64,000 bases of DNA from Eubacterium coprostanoligenes (GCF_900167205.1 NZ_FUWW01000001.1:62001-126000); one strand, 5' to 3'. Counted from the first letter of the stretch, positions 1-8,154 are shown. Notes: generated by a model from the letters alone, not told the origin. Numbers and translations are program-made.

Positions 1-682
1 TGAAGCCGTACCAGCCAAACCAAAGAATGAAAACGCCGAGTGCACCGAGTGTCAATGAATGTCCCGGAATAGCTTTTGCTTTTTTCTTTCCTGTTTTCTT
101 ATCAACAACATATTTGCCGATACGAGGGCCGAGGAATATTGCACCAATAAGGGCGGCGATACCGCCAACCATATGAATTGCCGTTGAACCTGCATAATCG
201 TGAAATCCCATTTTTGCAAGCCAACCGTTCGAATTCCAAATCCAGCCTGCTTCAATCGGATAAACAACTGCCGAGATAACAGCTGAATAAATGCAGTACG
301 AGCTGAATTTTGTTCTTTCTGCCATAGAGCCGGAAACAATAGTTGCGGCTGTTGCACAGAAAACAAGGTTGAATACAAAGTTTGACCAATCTGCACTTGA
401 TGAAGTGTAATCTGTCAATAATTTAAGTGTAGGTAAACCAAAGAGTCCGGCTACATAATTTTCGCCAAACATCAAGCCATAGCCAATGAGAATAAACATC
501 AAAGCACCGATGCAGAAATCCATAAGGTTTTTCATTATGATATTTCCGGCGTTCTTTGCTCGTGTAAACCCGCTTTCAACCATGGCAAATCCACATTGCA
601 TAAAAAATACAAGTGCGGCACCAATTAAAAACCAGACTCCAAAAACATTATCTGCAATTGCAGTAAAAATTGAATCATTCAT
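1..682 (-). CDS. amtB: Ammonium transporter, N-terminal 227 residues (3' end outside window)
   Basis: The minus frame starts at the ATG at 682-680 and stays open to base 1, so the C-terminal half lies outside the window. The protein is a chain of hydrophobic helices. It has an Amt-type segment near residues 28-45 (FMQCGFAMVESGF followed by TRAKN) and later the ERTKF motif and an AIHMVGG stretch carrying a conserved pore-lining His. Amt proteins conduct NH3/NH4+ across the cytoplasmic membrane. The gene lies downstream of glnA on the same strand, so ammonium uptake and glutamine synthesis are probably co-expressed. I have no doubt about the family. Confidence 0.95.
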   Translation of the reverse strand, partial: MNDSIFTAIADNVFGVWFLIGAALVFFMQCGFAMVESGFTRAKNAGNIIMKNLMDFCIGALMFILIGYGLMFGENYVAGLFGLPTLKLLTDYTSSSADWSNFVFNLVFCATAATIVSGSMAERTKFSSYCIYSAVISAVVYPIEAGWIWNSNGWLAKMGFHDYAGSTAIHMVGGIAALIGAIFLGPRIGKYVVDKKTGKKKAKAIPGHSLTLGALGVFILWFGWYGF

Positions 683-721
683 ATTTAGTTTCTCCCATAG
701 TTTGTTATAGACATAGAGTAG

Positions 722-801
722 AATTAATGCAGAGCACGAAAACCGCAATGTGCCGAGCATTAATTAAGTTGAGCATCCTCAAGATATAACCCCAAGGATG
801 C
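722..801 (-). promoter_or_regulatory. Two consecutive stem-loops in the glnA-amtB spacer
   Basis: The 164-bp spacer holds two inverted repeats. The first to be transcribed, 801-773, pairs GCATCCT with AGGATGC. The second, 765-722, pairs AATTAATGC with GCATTAATT, with an inner GCAC/GTGC stem and a purine-rich loop. Neither is followed by a clear U-run, so they look like leader structures or an RNA-processing/stability element between glnA and amtB rather than plain terminators. The function is inferred only. Confidence 0.4.
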
Positions 802-846
802 CGCTTAAAATGAGAACGACTAATTAAAGTCATAAGAGAGGGTAAA

Positions 847-2190
847 TTAATAGTTAATCATATAGTGATTAATCTCCCACTGCGAAACAGAGGTTTTGTA
901 GCTGTCCCATTCAGCCTTTTTGCCTGAAATATAGTTTGAATATACATGATTGCCAAGAGTTTCTTTGATGAATGGATCTGCCTCAGCAGCCGCAATAGCT
1001 TCGGCAAGTGAACCCGGCAAGCATTGAATTCCTTTTGTGTGTAATTCCTCATCAGAAAGTGCAAACACATTTTCGTCATATGCAGGAGCAGGCTTCAAGC
1101 CCTTCTTGATTCCGTCAAGTCCCGCAGCAAGGCAAAGTGCCATTTCAAGATAAGGATTGCAGGTTGGGTCAGGACAACGAAGTTCAACTCTTGTGCCCTT
1201 GCCACGAGAAGCAGGGATACGAACAAGGCAACTTCTGTTTGATGTTGACCACACGAGATATGACGGAGCTTCGTAGCCCGGCACCAATCTCTTGTAGCTG
1301 TTTACTGTTGGGTTGCTGACAACTGCAATGCCTTGGATGTGAGCCATAATGCCTGCAATAAAGCTGTAAGCTGTATCCGAAAGACCCAATTCGCCGTCAG
1401 GGTCGTCAAAAACATTTTTGCCTGTTTTGAGGTCGTAGAGCGACATATTTGTGTGCATACCCGAGCCGTTGATGCCCTCGATAGGCTTTGCCATAAATGT
1501 TGCGTGCAAGCCGTGTTTGGTTGCGTAAGTCTTAACAACATGTTTAAAGGTCATAACTCTGTCTGCCGTTGTCATAACATCGCCGAACTGGAAATCAATC
1601 TCGTGCTGTCCCTTTGCAACTTCGTGGTGCGAAGCCTCGATGGTGTAGCCCATTTCTTCAAGCGCAAGGCAAATATCTCGTCTGCAATTAGAACCTGTGT
1701 CGATAGGGTTGAGGTCAAAGTAGCCTGCCTTGTCGTTGGTTTCAAGTGTCGGTGCACCGTTCTCATCTGTGTTGAAGAGGAAGAATTCGCATTCAGGTCC
1801 GACATTGAATCCGTAACCCATTTCGGCAGCCTGGTCAATGACTTTCTGCAACACATTTCTTGGGTCGCCCTCAAAAGGTGTAACATTGTCTGCCTTGTAA
1901 ACGGAGCAAATCAAACGAGCCGTCTGTGCATTTTGATGCTTGCGCCATGGGAAAATTGCCCAAGTGTCAAAATCAGGATGCAAATACATATCACTTTCAT
2001 CAATTCGAACAAAGCCGTCAATCGATGAGCCGTCAAACATACAATCGTTGTCAAGCGCTTTTTCAAGTTGTGAAAATGTAATTGCAACATTTTTCATAAT
2101 GCCAAACAAATCGGTAAACTGCAAGCGAATAAACTCAACACCGTTTTCTTTGGCCTCTTTCAAGATTTGTTCCTTTGTGTACTTACTCAT
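847..2190 (-). CDS. glnA: Type I glutamine synthetase (GSI-alpha size, 447 aa)
   Basis: ATP-dependent synthesis of glutamine from glutamate and ammonia in the cytoplasm. I place the start at ATG 2190-2188 (MSKYTKEQ), preceded by AGGAGG; the longer frame upstream lacks conservation. Visible motifs are FDGSSIDGF (residues 52-60), metal-binding GPECEFF (131-137), QHEIDF (195-200), NGSGMH (241-246), NRSCLVRIP (318-326) and RVELRCPD (334-341). The length matches the unadenylylated GSI-alpha group of Firmicutes. The gene has its own strong promoter and an attenuator-like leader, and precedes amtB. Confidence 0.97.
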   Translation of the reverse strand: MSKYTKEQILKEAKENGVEFIRLQFTDLFGIMKNVAITFSQLEKALDNDCMFDGSSIDGFVRIDESDMYLHPDFDTWAIFPWRKHQNAQTARLICSVYKADNVTPFEGDPRNVLQKVIDQAAEMGYGFNVGPECEFFLFNTDENGAPTLETNDKAGYFDLNPIDTGSNCRRDICLALEEMGYTIEASHHEVAKGQHEIDFQFGDVMTTADRVMTFKHVVKTYATKHGLHATFMAKPIEGINGSGMHTNMSLYDLKTGKNVFDDPDGELGLSDTAYSFIAGIMAHIQGIAVVSNPTVNSYKRLVPGYEAPSYLVWSTSNRSCLVRIPASRGKGTRVELRCPDPTCNPYLEMALCLAAGLDGIKKGLKPAPAYDENVFALSDEELHTKGIQCLPGSLAEAIAAAEADPFIKETLGNHVYSNYISGKKAEWDSYKTSVSQWEINHYMINY

Positions 2191-2220
2191 AATACACACC
2201 CTCCTATAGTTATATTGTTT

Positions 2221-2294
2221 TATAGACCGCATAAACCGCAAAGCAGTCTATAAAAAAGCAAAGCGAGGGAGTTCCACCTGTTGGAACTTCCTCG
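2221..2294 (-). promoter_or_regulatory. Attenuator-like glnA leader: intrinsic-terminator hairpin plus second stem-loop
   Basis: In the minus-strand leader a 13-bp stem (2294-2264; CGAGGAAGTTCCA against TGGAACTCCCTCG, one mismatch, 5-nt loop) is followed by a short spacer and six U (2257-2252), which is an intrinsic terminator upstream of the gene. A second stem-loop (2252-2221, TATAGAC/GTCTATA arms) follows, then the ribosome site. A terminator between promoter and start codon implies regulated read-through. No upstream gene on this strand needs a terminator here. The trans-acting factor (ANTAR-type antiterminator, small RNA or other) cannot be read from this window. Confidence 0.6.
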
Positions 2295-2310
2295 TTCTTT
2301 CTATGTTTTC

Positions 2311-2339
2311 ATAATACGCCGATGATTTTTATTTGTCAA
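2311..2339 (-). promoter_or_regulatory. Sigma-A promoter of glnA
   Basis: On the minus strand TTGACA (2339-2334) is followed by 17 nt and TATTAT (2316-2311). Transcription would begin near 2303, placing the whole 2221-2294 hairpin region in the 5' leader. The stretch 2340-2545 further upstream is AT-rich, with nothing I can assign. Confidence 0.8.
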
Positions 2340-2545
2340 TAAAAAAATTTATGTTTGTGCAATTTCTATATACAACCCCCTGTTTTCGGGTTTTGTATTC
2401 GTGAAAATTATAAAAAATTTTCCTCCGAAAAACCCTGAAACCCTTTGTCAGAGTGACTTTGCGACAGCAACGCACAAATTATCTTTCATATATGGATTTG
2501 AGAGATTTAATTCTTTGATTTAAACATTTCTTTGTGCTTATGCTA

Positions 2546-2998
2546 TTAGAACGTTATTCTTTTAACTTCCTCGTTTAATTCATATAATGCCGTTTTGTCC
2601 AAATCAAAATGCAATCGTTCATTTGCTTCGGTATAGTTGCACCATTTAAATTCCGTATGTTCATCTGATATAACTATATCTTTTTTATCTAAATTTACTG
2701 AAAATGTAAAAACAGGAATAACTGATTTTTCTCCCCAAGTTTGACGTACTTTTTCAGAAAAATTTTCTACGGAAACATAACCCATAGAAACTAACCGTCT
2801 ATAATTGCTGTTGGGAGAAATACTTGCTTCTTCTAAACTTTCACGAATTGCTGCTGTTCTTGGCTCTTCATCGTCTTCTCCTCCACCGGCAATAAATTGC
2901 CAAATGTTCATATCAGATCTTTTAAAAATGCAGTATTCAACATTATTTTCATAGATATGATACGGCAATACTAATACATTATACGGTGCTCTGCTCAT
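2546..2998 (-). CDS. Nudix hydrolase (MutT/NudB-like)
   Basis: A 150-residue protein carrying the Nudix box G38-x5-E44-x7-R52-E53-S-L-E56-E57-x-S-I, in which the usual Gly before the last hydrophobic residue is Ser59. Nudix enzymes hydrolyse nucleoside diphosphates linked to other groups; the overall layout is closest to dihydroneopterin-triphosphate or dNTP pyrophosphohydrolases, but the substrate cannot be fixed from sequence. It stands alone between the glnA leader and a degraded toxin-antitoxin region. The ribosome site (AAAGGAT) is modest. Confidence 0.85.
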   Translation of the reverse strand: MSRAPYNVLVLPYHIYENNVEYCIFKRSDMNIWQFIAGGGEDDEEPRTAAIRESLEEASISPNSNYRRLVSMGYVSVENFSEKVRQTWGEKSVIPVFTFSVNLDKKDIVISDEHTEFKWCNYTEANERLHFDLDKTALYELNEEVKRITF

Positions 2999-3156
2999 TG
3001 AATTTTATCCTTTTCTTTTATAATTGTTTTTGTTTCTTAATCTAACCATATGTTTTGAATTCTTTTGAAATGTTGTATTTTGACATATTATCACCTTGAT
3101 TATATCGTACAATATATCGGTTTAAAATTCAATAAAATTATTGTATGTTTAAATTT

Positions 3157-3381
3157 TTTGACTTTAATTTCAACAAGGCTTTCAATTCCTATGACACTCT
3201 TGACGGTGTAAAATGCCAAACAACACCAAAAACAATGTCACAACTTGAGGCTGCGGTCGAAGCTGTTAAGGCAGTCGGACTTAACCAAATCCACGAGGTT
3301 AAAAAGGAGTGGTTTAGCTCTGAAGAACAATACAATATGTTCTGCCGGCGACTAAATGTTTTGAATCAAAATTTGATATAA
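3157..3381 (+). pseudogene. C-terminal fragment of a HipA-like kinase, copy of the end of the gene at 8472
   Basis: The translated fragment from about residue 8 of the local frame (FNKAFNSYDTLDGVK onward) matches the last ~70 residues of the kinase at 8472-9578 with only a few substitutions. The similarity continues past the stop codon to about 3435. The catalytic motif is absent, so this is a stump left by duplication or recombination rather than a functional gene. No ribosome site precedes it. Confidence 0.85.
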
Positions 3382-3435
3382 TTATATTAAAAGTAATATT
3401 TGAGCTGTAAATGGTTTTTTGCTGTTTGCAGCTTT
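3165..3435 (+). repeat. ~270-bp direct repeat, copy 1 (partner 9362-9632)
   Basis: Nucleotide identity is high (I estimate above 93 percent) and includes the shared 3' untranslated tract with an AGCTGTAAATGG / GCTGTTTGCAGCT region that can form a small hairpin. It places the 3' ends of two HipA-type loci 6.2 kb apart in the same orientation, a substrate for homologous recombination. Confidence 0.85.
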
Positions 3436-3436
3436 T

Positions 3437-3540
3437 TATACCCTAAAAGGTATATTTTATATTTCCAAGTAAACAATATACCCGATAGGGTTTATAATTG
3501 AAATAAATTCATTGATATTGTACCCTAAAGGGTGTAGAAT
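3437..3540 (+). promoter_or_regulatory. hipBA promoter with three phased palindromic operators
   Basis: The promoter TTGATA (3512-3517), N17, TAGAAT (3535-3540) encloses a perfect palindrome ACCCTAAAGGGT (3522-3533). Two related dyads lie upstream: ACCCGATAGGGT (3480-3491) and TATACC/GGTATA (3437-3454). Centre-to-centre spacings are about 42 and 40 bp, close to four helical turns. This is the expected layout for cooperative autorepression by the HipB-like protein encoded just downstream. Confidence 0.7.
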
Positions 3541-3572
3541 AATCATAGATAATAACTACAAGGAGTAGTAAT

Positions 3573-3776
3573 ATGAACCCGATTGCGGAATTTGTAAAAG
3601 AAAACAGAAAAGCTGCAGGACTTACGCAGGAACAATTTGCATTGCGTTCGGGTCTTGGACTTCGCTTTGTTCGTGAGCTTGAGCAAGGCAAGGAAACCGT
3701 GCGTATGGACAAGGTAAATGTTGCGCTTGCAATGTTTAATGCACAGGCTGTTGCCGGAAAGAAGGAAGATAAATGA
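3573..3776 (+). CDS. hipB: HipB-like XRE-family antitoxin/repressor (67 aa)
   Basis: A compact XRE helix-turn-helix covers residues 14-40 (GLTQEQFALRSGLGLRFVRE). HipB-type proteins neutralise HipA kinases and repress their own operon. The ATG lies nine bases after AGGAG, and the stop overlaps the next start (ATGA). The adjoining HipA is broken, so this antitoxin may now be an orphan or may still act on related kinases nearby. Confidence 0.85.
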   Translation: MNPIAEFVKENRKAAGLTQEQFALRSGLGLRFVRELEQGKETVRMDKVNVALAMFNAQAVAGKKEDK

Positions 3777-4232
3777 GCGTTTTCAGAACAGCCTATGTTT
3801 ATGTGAGAAACACCTTTGCCGGTGTCCTCAAGGAAACAGATAACGGTTACTCATTCAAATATGATTCAGATTATTTGCAGAGTAAAAATGCGTCTGCCGT
3901 TTCGCTTACCTTGCCGTTGCAGGCGGAAGAATACACATCAAAAACATTGTTTTCGTTTTTTGACGGACTTATTCCCGAAGGTTGGCTTTTAAAAATTGTA
4001 ACCGATAATTGGAAAATCGACAGCCACGACCGCTTTGGGGTTTTGCTCATAGCCTGCAGGATGGAATCGGCAATGTTTCAATAAGGGAGGAAAAGGAATG
4101 AATTGTTTATGTTGTGGAAAACCTTTGCGTACACCTGATGAAACAGGCTGGCACAAGGCTTGCCTTTATTTGCAACTACTTGCAGTGAACATTCATATAC
4201 CGAATATTCTACTGAAATCGGCTTTTTCTTAA
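3773..4232 (+). pseudogene. HipA toxin remnant: frameshifted N-terminal domain and first residues of the kinase domain
   Basis: The first frame (3773-4084) encodes a HipA N-terminal (subdomain-1) module: residues near 52-72 read LPLQAEE and FFDGLIPEGWLL, and later NWK and DRFGVLL. After LLIAC it slips out of frame. One missing base near 4056 would restore QDGIGNVSI and then a stop at 4098-4100. The next frame, starting at ATG 4098, opens with MNCLCCGKPL and GWHKAC, the typical start of a split HipA kinase subunit, but only 44 codons remain. The rest is replaced by unrelated AT-rich DNA. I read this as a decayed two-part HipA toxin. Confidence 0.75.
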
Positions 4233-4506
4233 ATAACATCAAATCATCCTTATATCGTTTTAACAATATTATGATCGCTAACAGTGTTCTTTTTTGTTAC
4301 TGCTCTCTATGCAATATTCCATATTACTACTAAATGAGTTTCATTGAACAATCTCAACATAATTGTTTGATATATTCTCTCATAATTTTAATAATAAAGA
4401 TGGCTAACAATAACTGTAATTCGAGAAATGGTCTTTCAAACTTTTATTTATTACTTCATAAGCCTTTACTTTATTATTTTTTTATTCTTTTATTAAATAC
4501 TGTAGG
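4233..4506. other. AT-rich filler replacing the hipA kinase domain
   Basis: About 270 bases of very low GC that follow the HipA stump directly. No frame has recognisable family features; the hydrophobic frame at 4334-4537 reads like low-complexity AT-rich DNA. It is probably inserted or rearranged sequence. Confidence 0.4.
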
Positions 4507-4653
4507 ATGGCTCGTGGTGAAATGGTCAGATTCATAGCGGAAAATAATATTGAAAATCCGGTGGAAATTCAGAAATTTGACAGACTCGGATATTCGTTTA
4601 GGTCTGATTTATCTTCAGATTCCGGATATGAATTTGAACGCAAAATAAAATAA
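4507..4653 (+). pseudogene. Possible C-terminal gene fragment (48 codons)
   Basis: ATG 4507 opens a short frame with normal coding composition (starts MARGEMVRF, later QKFDRLGYSFRSDL). It lacks a good ribosome site and looks like the tail of a larger protein whose front is missing. I do not recognise the family. It ends inside the perR operator region. Confidence 0.3.
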
Positions 4654-4709
4654 TAATAATGAGAATTATTACTATTTTTATTGACAACAGGATAATAGCG
4701 GTATATAAT
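4654..4709 (+). promoter_or_regulatory. perR promoter with PerR/Fur-like operator
   Basis: A perfect inverted repeat TAATAAT-GAGA-ATTATTA (4654-4671), similar to PerR/Fur boxes, lies ten bases upstream of a consensus promoter: TTGACA (4681-4686), N17, TATAAT (4704-4709). The arrangement suggests autoregulation of the peroxide-response operon by its first product. Confidence 0.75.
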
Positions 4710-4743
4710 TTTTATTAAGAACCAATCCTAATAAGGAGGACGA

Positions 4744-5151
4744 ATGACAAGTAGGAGAAATACCATTCAAAAAGATCTTGTAAGAAATACCGTATACGAA
4801 ATGAGAAGACACGTTACGGCAAATGAAGTGTATGAATTTATAAAAGAAGCATATCCAACAATTGGAAAAGGAACTGTATATAGAAATCTTGATATATTGG
4901 TAGAGGAAGGTGCATTAAGAAAGGTTGAAGTTCCGAATGGACCGAACCGATTTGATTTTATATTGAAAAATCATTACCATGTAAGATGTATAAAGTGCGG
5001 TGAAATTTTTGATGTGGATATGGATCAAATACCGGATTTGCTGGAAAGAATTCATAACACTCATGGAATTGAATTTGTGGATTATGATATTTCATTTAAA
5101 GGCATTTGTCCGAAATGCAGGGAGAAGGTAAAGGAGGAACATCATGGATAG
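4744..5151 (+). CDS. perR: Fur-family peroxide-sensing repressor PerR
   Basis: A 135-residue Fur-family protein: winged helix (GKGTVYRNL near 41-49), structural zinc cysteines C82/C85 and C122/C125, and regulatory metal ligands in the PerR pattern RFDF (D71), HYH (H77, H79) and D90. The Asp at the last position, where Fur has Glu, favours PerR. PerR represses peroxide-defence genes and is inactivated by metal-catalysed oxidation of its own His residues. The ribosome site AAGGAGG is strong. The stop overlaps the start of the downstream rubredoxin/rubrerythrin fusion by eight bases, so the two are translationally coupled. Confidence 0.9.
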   Translation: MTSRRNTIQKDLVRNTVYEMRRHVTANEVYEFIKEAYPTIGKGTVYRNLDILVEEGALRKVEVPNGPNRFDFILKNHYHVRCIKCGEIFDVDMDQIPDLLERIHNTHGIEFVDYDISFKGICPKCREKVKEEHHG

Positions 5152-6325
5152 GAAAGCAATGTATAAGTTGAGTTATGGACTGTTTGTATTGACCGCTAAA
5201 GAAGCAGAAAAAGATAACGGATGCATCATTAATACAGCCATTCAGGCAGCTTCGGAACCAAACCAGTTAAGTATCTGTGTAAATAAGGCAAATTATACGC
5301 ATGATATGATTCAAAGAACCGGAAAATTTACTGTATCAGTCTTAAGTCAGAAGGCACAATTTGAATTGTTCAAACATTTTGGCTTCCAATCAGGAAGAGA
5401 TACCAATAAGTTTGAAGCATTTGAGCAGTGTGCCAGGGGCGCGAATGGTATTTATTATGTTACAGAAGGTACAAATGCATACATTTCTGTGACAGTTACT
5501 AAAACAGAGGACTTGGGTTCACATACGATGTTTATCGGTGAGATAACCGATATGGAAGTTTTAAGCAATGTTCCTTCAGTAACATATGATTATTATCAGA
5601 ATAATATTAAGCCTAAGCCACAGGAGGTTGGAAAAACAGAGGACGGTCAGACAATATGGCGTTGCAGAATTTGCGGATATGAATATGTAGGCGAGGAATT
5701 ACCGGATGACTTTATATGTCCTTTGTGCAAGCACCCGGCATCAGATTTTGAAAAAGTAGTAAATAAAACGGAGGTAAAAGAGATGGCAAAAAACAAATAT
5801 GCAGGAACACAGACAGAGAAGAATTTACAGGAGGCATTTGCAGGGGAATCACAGGCAAGAAATAAGTATACCTATTTTGCTTCTGTAGCGAAAAAGGAAG
5901 GTTACGAGCAGATGTCAGCATTGTTTTTAAAGACTGCAGATAATGAGAAAGAACACGCAAAGATGTGGTTCAAGGAATTAGCAGGAATTGGTGATACAAA
6001 GGAAAACCTGGTGGCAGCGGCTGAAGGCGAAAATTATGAGTGGACAGATATGTATGAAGGCTTTGCTAAAAAAGCTGAGGAAGAAGGATTCCCTGAGCTT
6101 GCAACAAAATTCAGGGCAGTAGGTGAGATTGAAAAGCACCATGAGGAAAGATATCGTGCACTTCTTAAGAATGTTGAAACTGCACAGGTATTTGAAAAGA
6201 GCGAAGTTAAGGTATGGGAATGCCGTAACTGCGGACATATTGTGGTAGGAACTAAGGCGCCTGAAGTATGTCCGGTATGTAATCATCCACAGAGCTATTT
6301 TGAAGTACATGAAGAGAATTATTAA
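5144..6325 (+). CDS. Flavin reductase - rubredoxin - rubrerythrin fusion (393 aa)
   Basis: Domains in order: an FMN-binding flavin-reductase-like split barrel (residues 1-165); a rubredoxin with Cys174/177/192/195; and a complete rubrerythrin, a ferritin-like di-iron module with E235, E268-H271 and E328-H333 motifs followed by a second rubredoxin with Cys360/363/376/379. The first two parts equal a high-molecular-weight rubredoxin (Hrb), the last a peroxide reductase, so one chain could carry electrons from NAD(P)H through flavin and Fe(Cys)4 centres to the di-iron site. Residue 214 is a Met preceded by an in-frame GGAGG (5770-5774) with eight-base spacing, so rubrerythrin may also be made separately. 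PerR control is likely. Confidence 0.9.
   Translation: MDRKAMYKLSYGLFVLTAKEAEKDNGCIINTAIQAASEPNQLSICVNKANYTHDMIQRTGKFTVSVLSQKAQFELFKHFGFQSGRDTNKFEAFEQCARGANGIYYVTEGTNAYISVTVTKTEDLGSHTMFIGEITDMEVLSNVPSVTYDYYQNNIKPKPQEVGKTEDGQTIWRCRICGYEYVGEELPDDFICPLCKHPASDFEKVVNKTEVKEMAKNKYAGTQTEKNLQEAFAGESQARNKYTYFASVAKKEGYEQMSALFLKTADNEKEHAKMWFKELAGIGDTKENLVAAAEGENYEWTDMYEGFAKKAEEEGFPELATKFRAVGEIEKHHEERYRALLKNVETAQVFEKSEVKVWECRNCGHIVVGTKAPEVCPVCNHPQSYFEVHEENY
5770..5785 (+). promoter_or_regulatory. Internal ribosome-binding site and ATG inside the fusion gene
   Basis: GGAGG (5770-5774) stands eight bases before an in-frame ATG (5783-5785) that begins [10 protein letters not shown], the normal N-terminus of a free-standing rubrerythrin. 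It appears to be the preserved start of a once-separate gene and could still direct internal initiation. Confidence 0.65.
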
Positions 6326-6355
6326 GAAGATGAGATTATTACGAGGAACAAACTA

Positions 6356-6514
6356 ATGAAATATGTATGTGACGTTTGCGGATGGGAATATGATGAAGAG
6401 GAAGGTTATCCTGAAGGTGGTATTGCACCAGGAACAAAGTGGGAAGACGTTCCGGAAGATTTTGAATGCCCATTATGTAATGTTGGAAAAGATCAGTTTT
6501 CAGAAGTTGAATAA
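6356..6514 (+). CDS. Rubredoxin (52 aa)
   Basis: A single small Fe(Cys)4 electron carrier with CDVCGW and CPLCN ligand pairs and the usual acidic, aromatic core (YPEGG, FECP). It follows the fusion gene by 30 bases and precedes a terminator, so it is the last gene of the perR operon. It probably supplies electrons to rubrerythrin-type peroxidases or other oxygen-defence enzymes. Confidence 0.93.
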   Translation: MKYVCDVCGWEYDEEEGYPEGGIAPGTKWEDVPEDFECPLCNVGKDQFSEVE

Positions 6515-6546
6515 AATTCTGATTATTTAAATACGGATAGATAAGC

Positions 6547-6581
6547 AAAAACCCTGGTGCGTGTGAGCAACAGGGTTTTTT
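6547..6581. terminator. Terminator after rubredoxin, usable from both sides
   Basis: AAAACCCTG (6547-6555) pairs with CAGGGTTTT (6571-6579) across a 15-base loop, with a U-run on the plus strand and an A-rich left flank. It separates the convergent rubredoxin and sialidase-like genes. Confidence 0.85.
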
Positions 6582-6585
6582 ATTC

Positions 6586-7920
6586 TTACTTATTCATTTT
6601 TTCAACGAGCTCATCTGAGTCGTTTAGGTTAATTCGTTTTGAGCAAATTGATGTTTTGTATGTCTTGAAGTTAATTTTATCCTTTGGGTTGAATTTGCCG
6701 TAGGTTGAGGTTACGATTGTTCCATCGTCAAGCACCACATTTCCGCAGTAGCCTGTGTCTGCCTCGGCACTGTATGCAGGCTTTCTTTGGCCGTCCTTGT
6801 ATATATGAGCAAGCTTGATTCTGTATTGTCCCTCGTTGCCCTGCTCCAAATCCTCAAAGGTTCCTACCCAAGCAATCCAGCCTTCGCTTATCCATCCGCC
6901 CGTTACCTTTCGCGAGGCATTTTCTTCTGCCTTTTTACCTCTTTCGATAGAACGGAAGGTGATGAACAATCTGCCGTCCGGCGTATATTCCGCCTTGTGA
7001 CGCTCACCGTTAAGTGCAGCGGGAGCTTCAACAGGCTCGCTCCAGCTTTTACCCTCGTCATCAGAGAATGAAATCAAAGAATTCATTTGCTTTGAGTTGC
7101 TTCGCGAGATAAGGCAAAGCCTGTCGCCCTGTCCCTGCTCACTGCGAATAACCTCAACCTCGCACATATTTGATTTTTGCTCAATCTCTCTGTACTGTGC
7201 AAAGTATTTTTCAGGTGCGCTCCATTGCGGGTTTCCGTCCTTGTCAAAGGTGAGGATGGTTTTGTAATTGTAAAAATCAGCGTCGTGGAAAAGTCCCATC
7301 CACTTGTCAACAAATTTGCCGTTTTCCTTGAGCTGTGTCAGGCTTGACATTGCAACGATAGGAATAACGGGTGTGTCGCTGTTTACATCGTAAAAGGTTT
7401 CAAACTCTGTCCAGGTTTCACCCTCATCGGCAGAAACGGAGCAGTTAAATCCACCGTCCGTCGGCTCGTCGCCCCACTTTGGGTTTGCCGAAATCATAAT
7501 CAGCTTGTCATCGGTTACACCGTCGGTAAATTGCAAACGATATACTGTTGGGGTTTCACGAGAATTTTCCCAGCTTGGCGGTGGATTTTTAACACCGTCC
7601 CCCCAAGTGAGACCGCCGTCTGTGCTGATTTTTGTCTGAACTGCACCCTTGCCGTGACCTTCAGGGTACATAGTGAGTATGTTGCCGTTTTTCAAAAGTA
7701 CGGAATCGGGATGCGCCACATAGTCCTTTGAGTTGTCAACAACCGAAAGCTCATACAAGTACTCATATTTGCTATCCTTGTATTCCTCCGGTATAACACT
7801 CAAATCCAATTCGGGAATAGTGTAGTCCCCGCCTGTAAATGCAAGCCTTTCAGTCGAGCATCCGGCAAGTAATGTAAAAATTAAAATTACGCTTAACAGT
7901 GTGCAAAATATTTTTTTCAT
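6586..7920 (-). CDS. Secreted sialidase-like BNR-repeat lipoprotein (444 aa)
   Basis: A lipoprotein signal peptide ends in the lipobox LLAGC with Cys21. The mature part contains Asp-box (BNR) motifs such as STDGGLTW, SADEGETW and SDDEGKSW, typical of six-bladed propeller exo-sialidases and related glycan-binding or hydrolysing proteins. It would sit on the outer face of the membrane and act on host or dietary glycans. Whether it is a true sialidase (Arg triad, Tyr/Glu nucleophile) cannot be settled by eye. It is monocistronic. Confidence 0.8.
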   Translation of the reverse strand: MKKIFCTLLSVILIFTLLAGCSTERLAFTGGDYTIPELDLSVIPEEYKDSKYEYLYELSVVDNSKDYVAHPDSVLLKNGNILTMYPEGHGKGAVQTKISTDGGLTWGDGVKNPPPSWENSRETPTVYRLQFTDGVTDDKLIMISANPKWGDEPTDGGFNCSVSADEGETWTEFETFYDVNSDTPVIPIVAMSSLTQLKENGKFVDKWMGLFHDADFYNYKTILTFDKDGNPQWSAPEKYFAQYREIEQKSNMCEVEVIRSEQGQGDRLCLISRSNSKQMNSLISFSDDEGKSWSEPVEAPAALNGERHKAEYTPDGRLFITFRSIERGKKAEENASRKVTGGWISEGWIAWVGTFEDLEQGNEGQYRIKLAHIYKDGQRKPAYSAEADTGYCGNVVLDDGTIVTSTYGKFNPKDKINFKTYKTSICSKRINLNDSDELVEKMNK

Positions 7921-8017
7921 AATGTTTCTCCTTAAATATTCTGTGTTTTGGATTTTTAATATTACTTACTACAATAGGATTATATCACATCTAATCACGA
8001 TAATAAAGAACAAAATG

Positions 8018-8047
8018 AAAAAACCGCCCGAGATTGCCCGAGCGGTT
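8018..8047 (-). terminator. Terminator downstream of the GGGtGRT gene stump
   Basis: On the minus strand AACCGCTC (8047-8040) pairs with GGGCGGTT (8029-8022), followed by a U-run. It follows directly after the truncated gene at 8077-8154 and is presumably that gene's original terminator. Confidence 0.7.
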
Positions 8048-8076
8048 CAACTGTTGTTTATGATTATTAGTTCTGA

Positions 8077-8154
8077 TTAAAGTGCCTCTGCGACAGCAAC
8101 TGCACAAGCTACGGTAGCTCCGACCATAGGATTGTTACCCAATCCAAAAATCAT
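8077..8154 (-). pseudogene. 3' stump of a GGGtGRT-type gene
   Basis: The minus strand encodes GLGNNPMVGATVACAVAVAEAL and a stop, almost identical to the C-terminus of the intact GGGtGRT protein at 49061-50059. Nothing of the rest of the gene remains upstream; sequence beyond about 8155 is unrelated. The stump keeps its own terminator, so it marks the left edge of the accessory zone, where an insertion or deletion removed a second copy of this gene. Confidence 0.85.

Noticed and set aside
1333-2028. Long plus-strand frame opposite glnA
   Set aside because: Shadow of the conserved glnA frame on the other strand.
2456-2479. Short similarity to the end of the GGGtGRT gene (TGCGACAGCAA, CGCACAA)
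   Set aside because: Only about 19 bases with a gap and no reading-frame continuity; could be chance, unlike the clear stump at 8077-8154.
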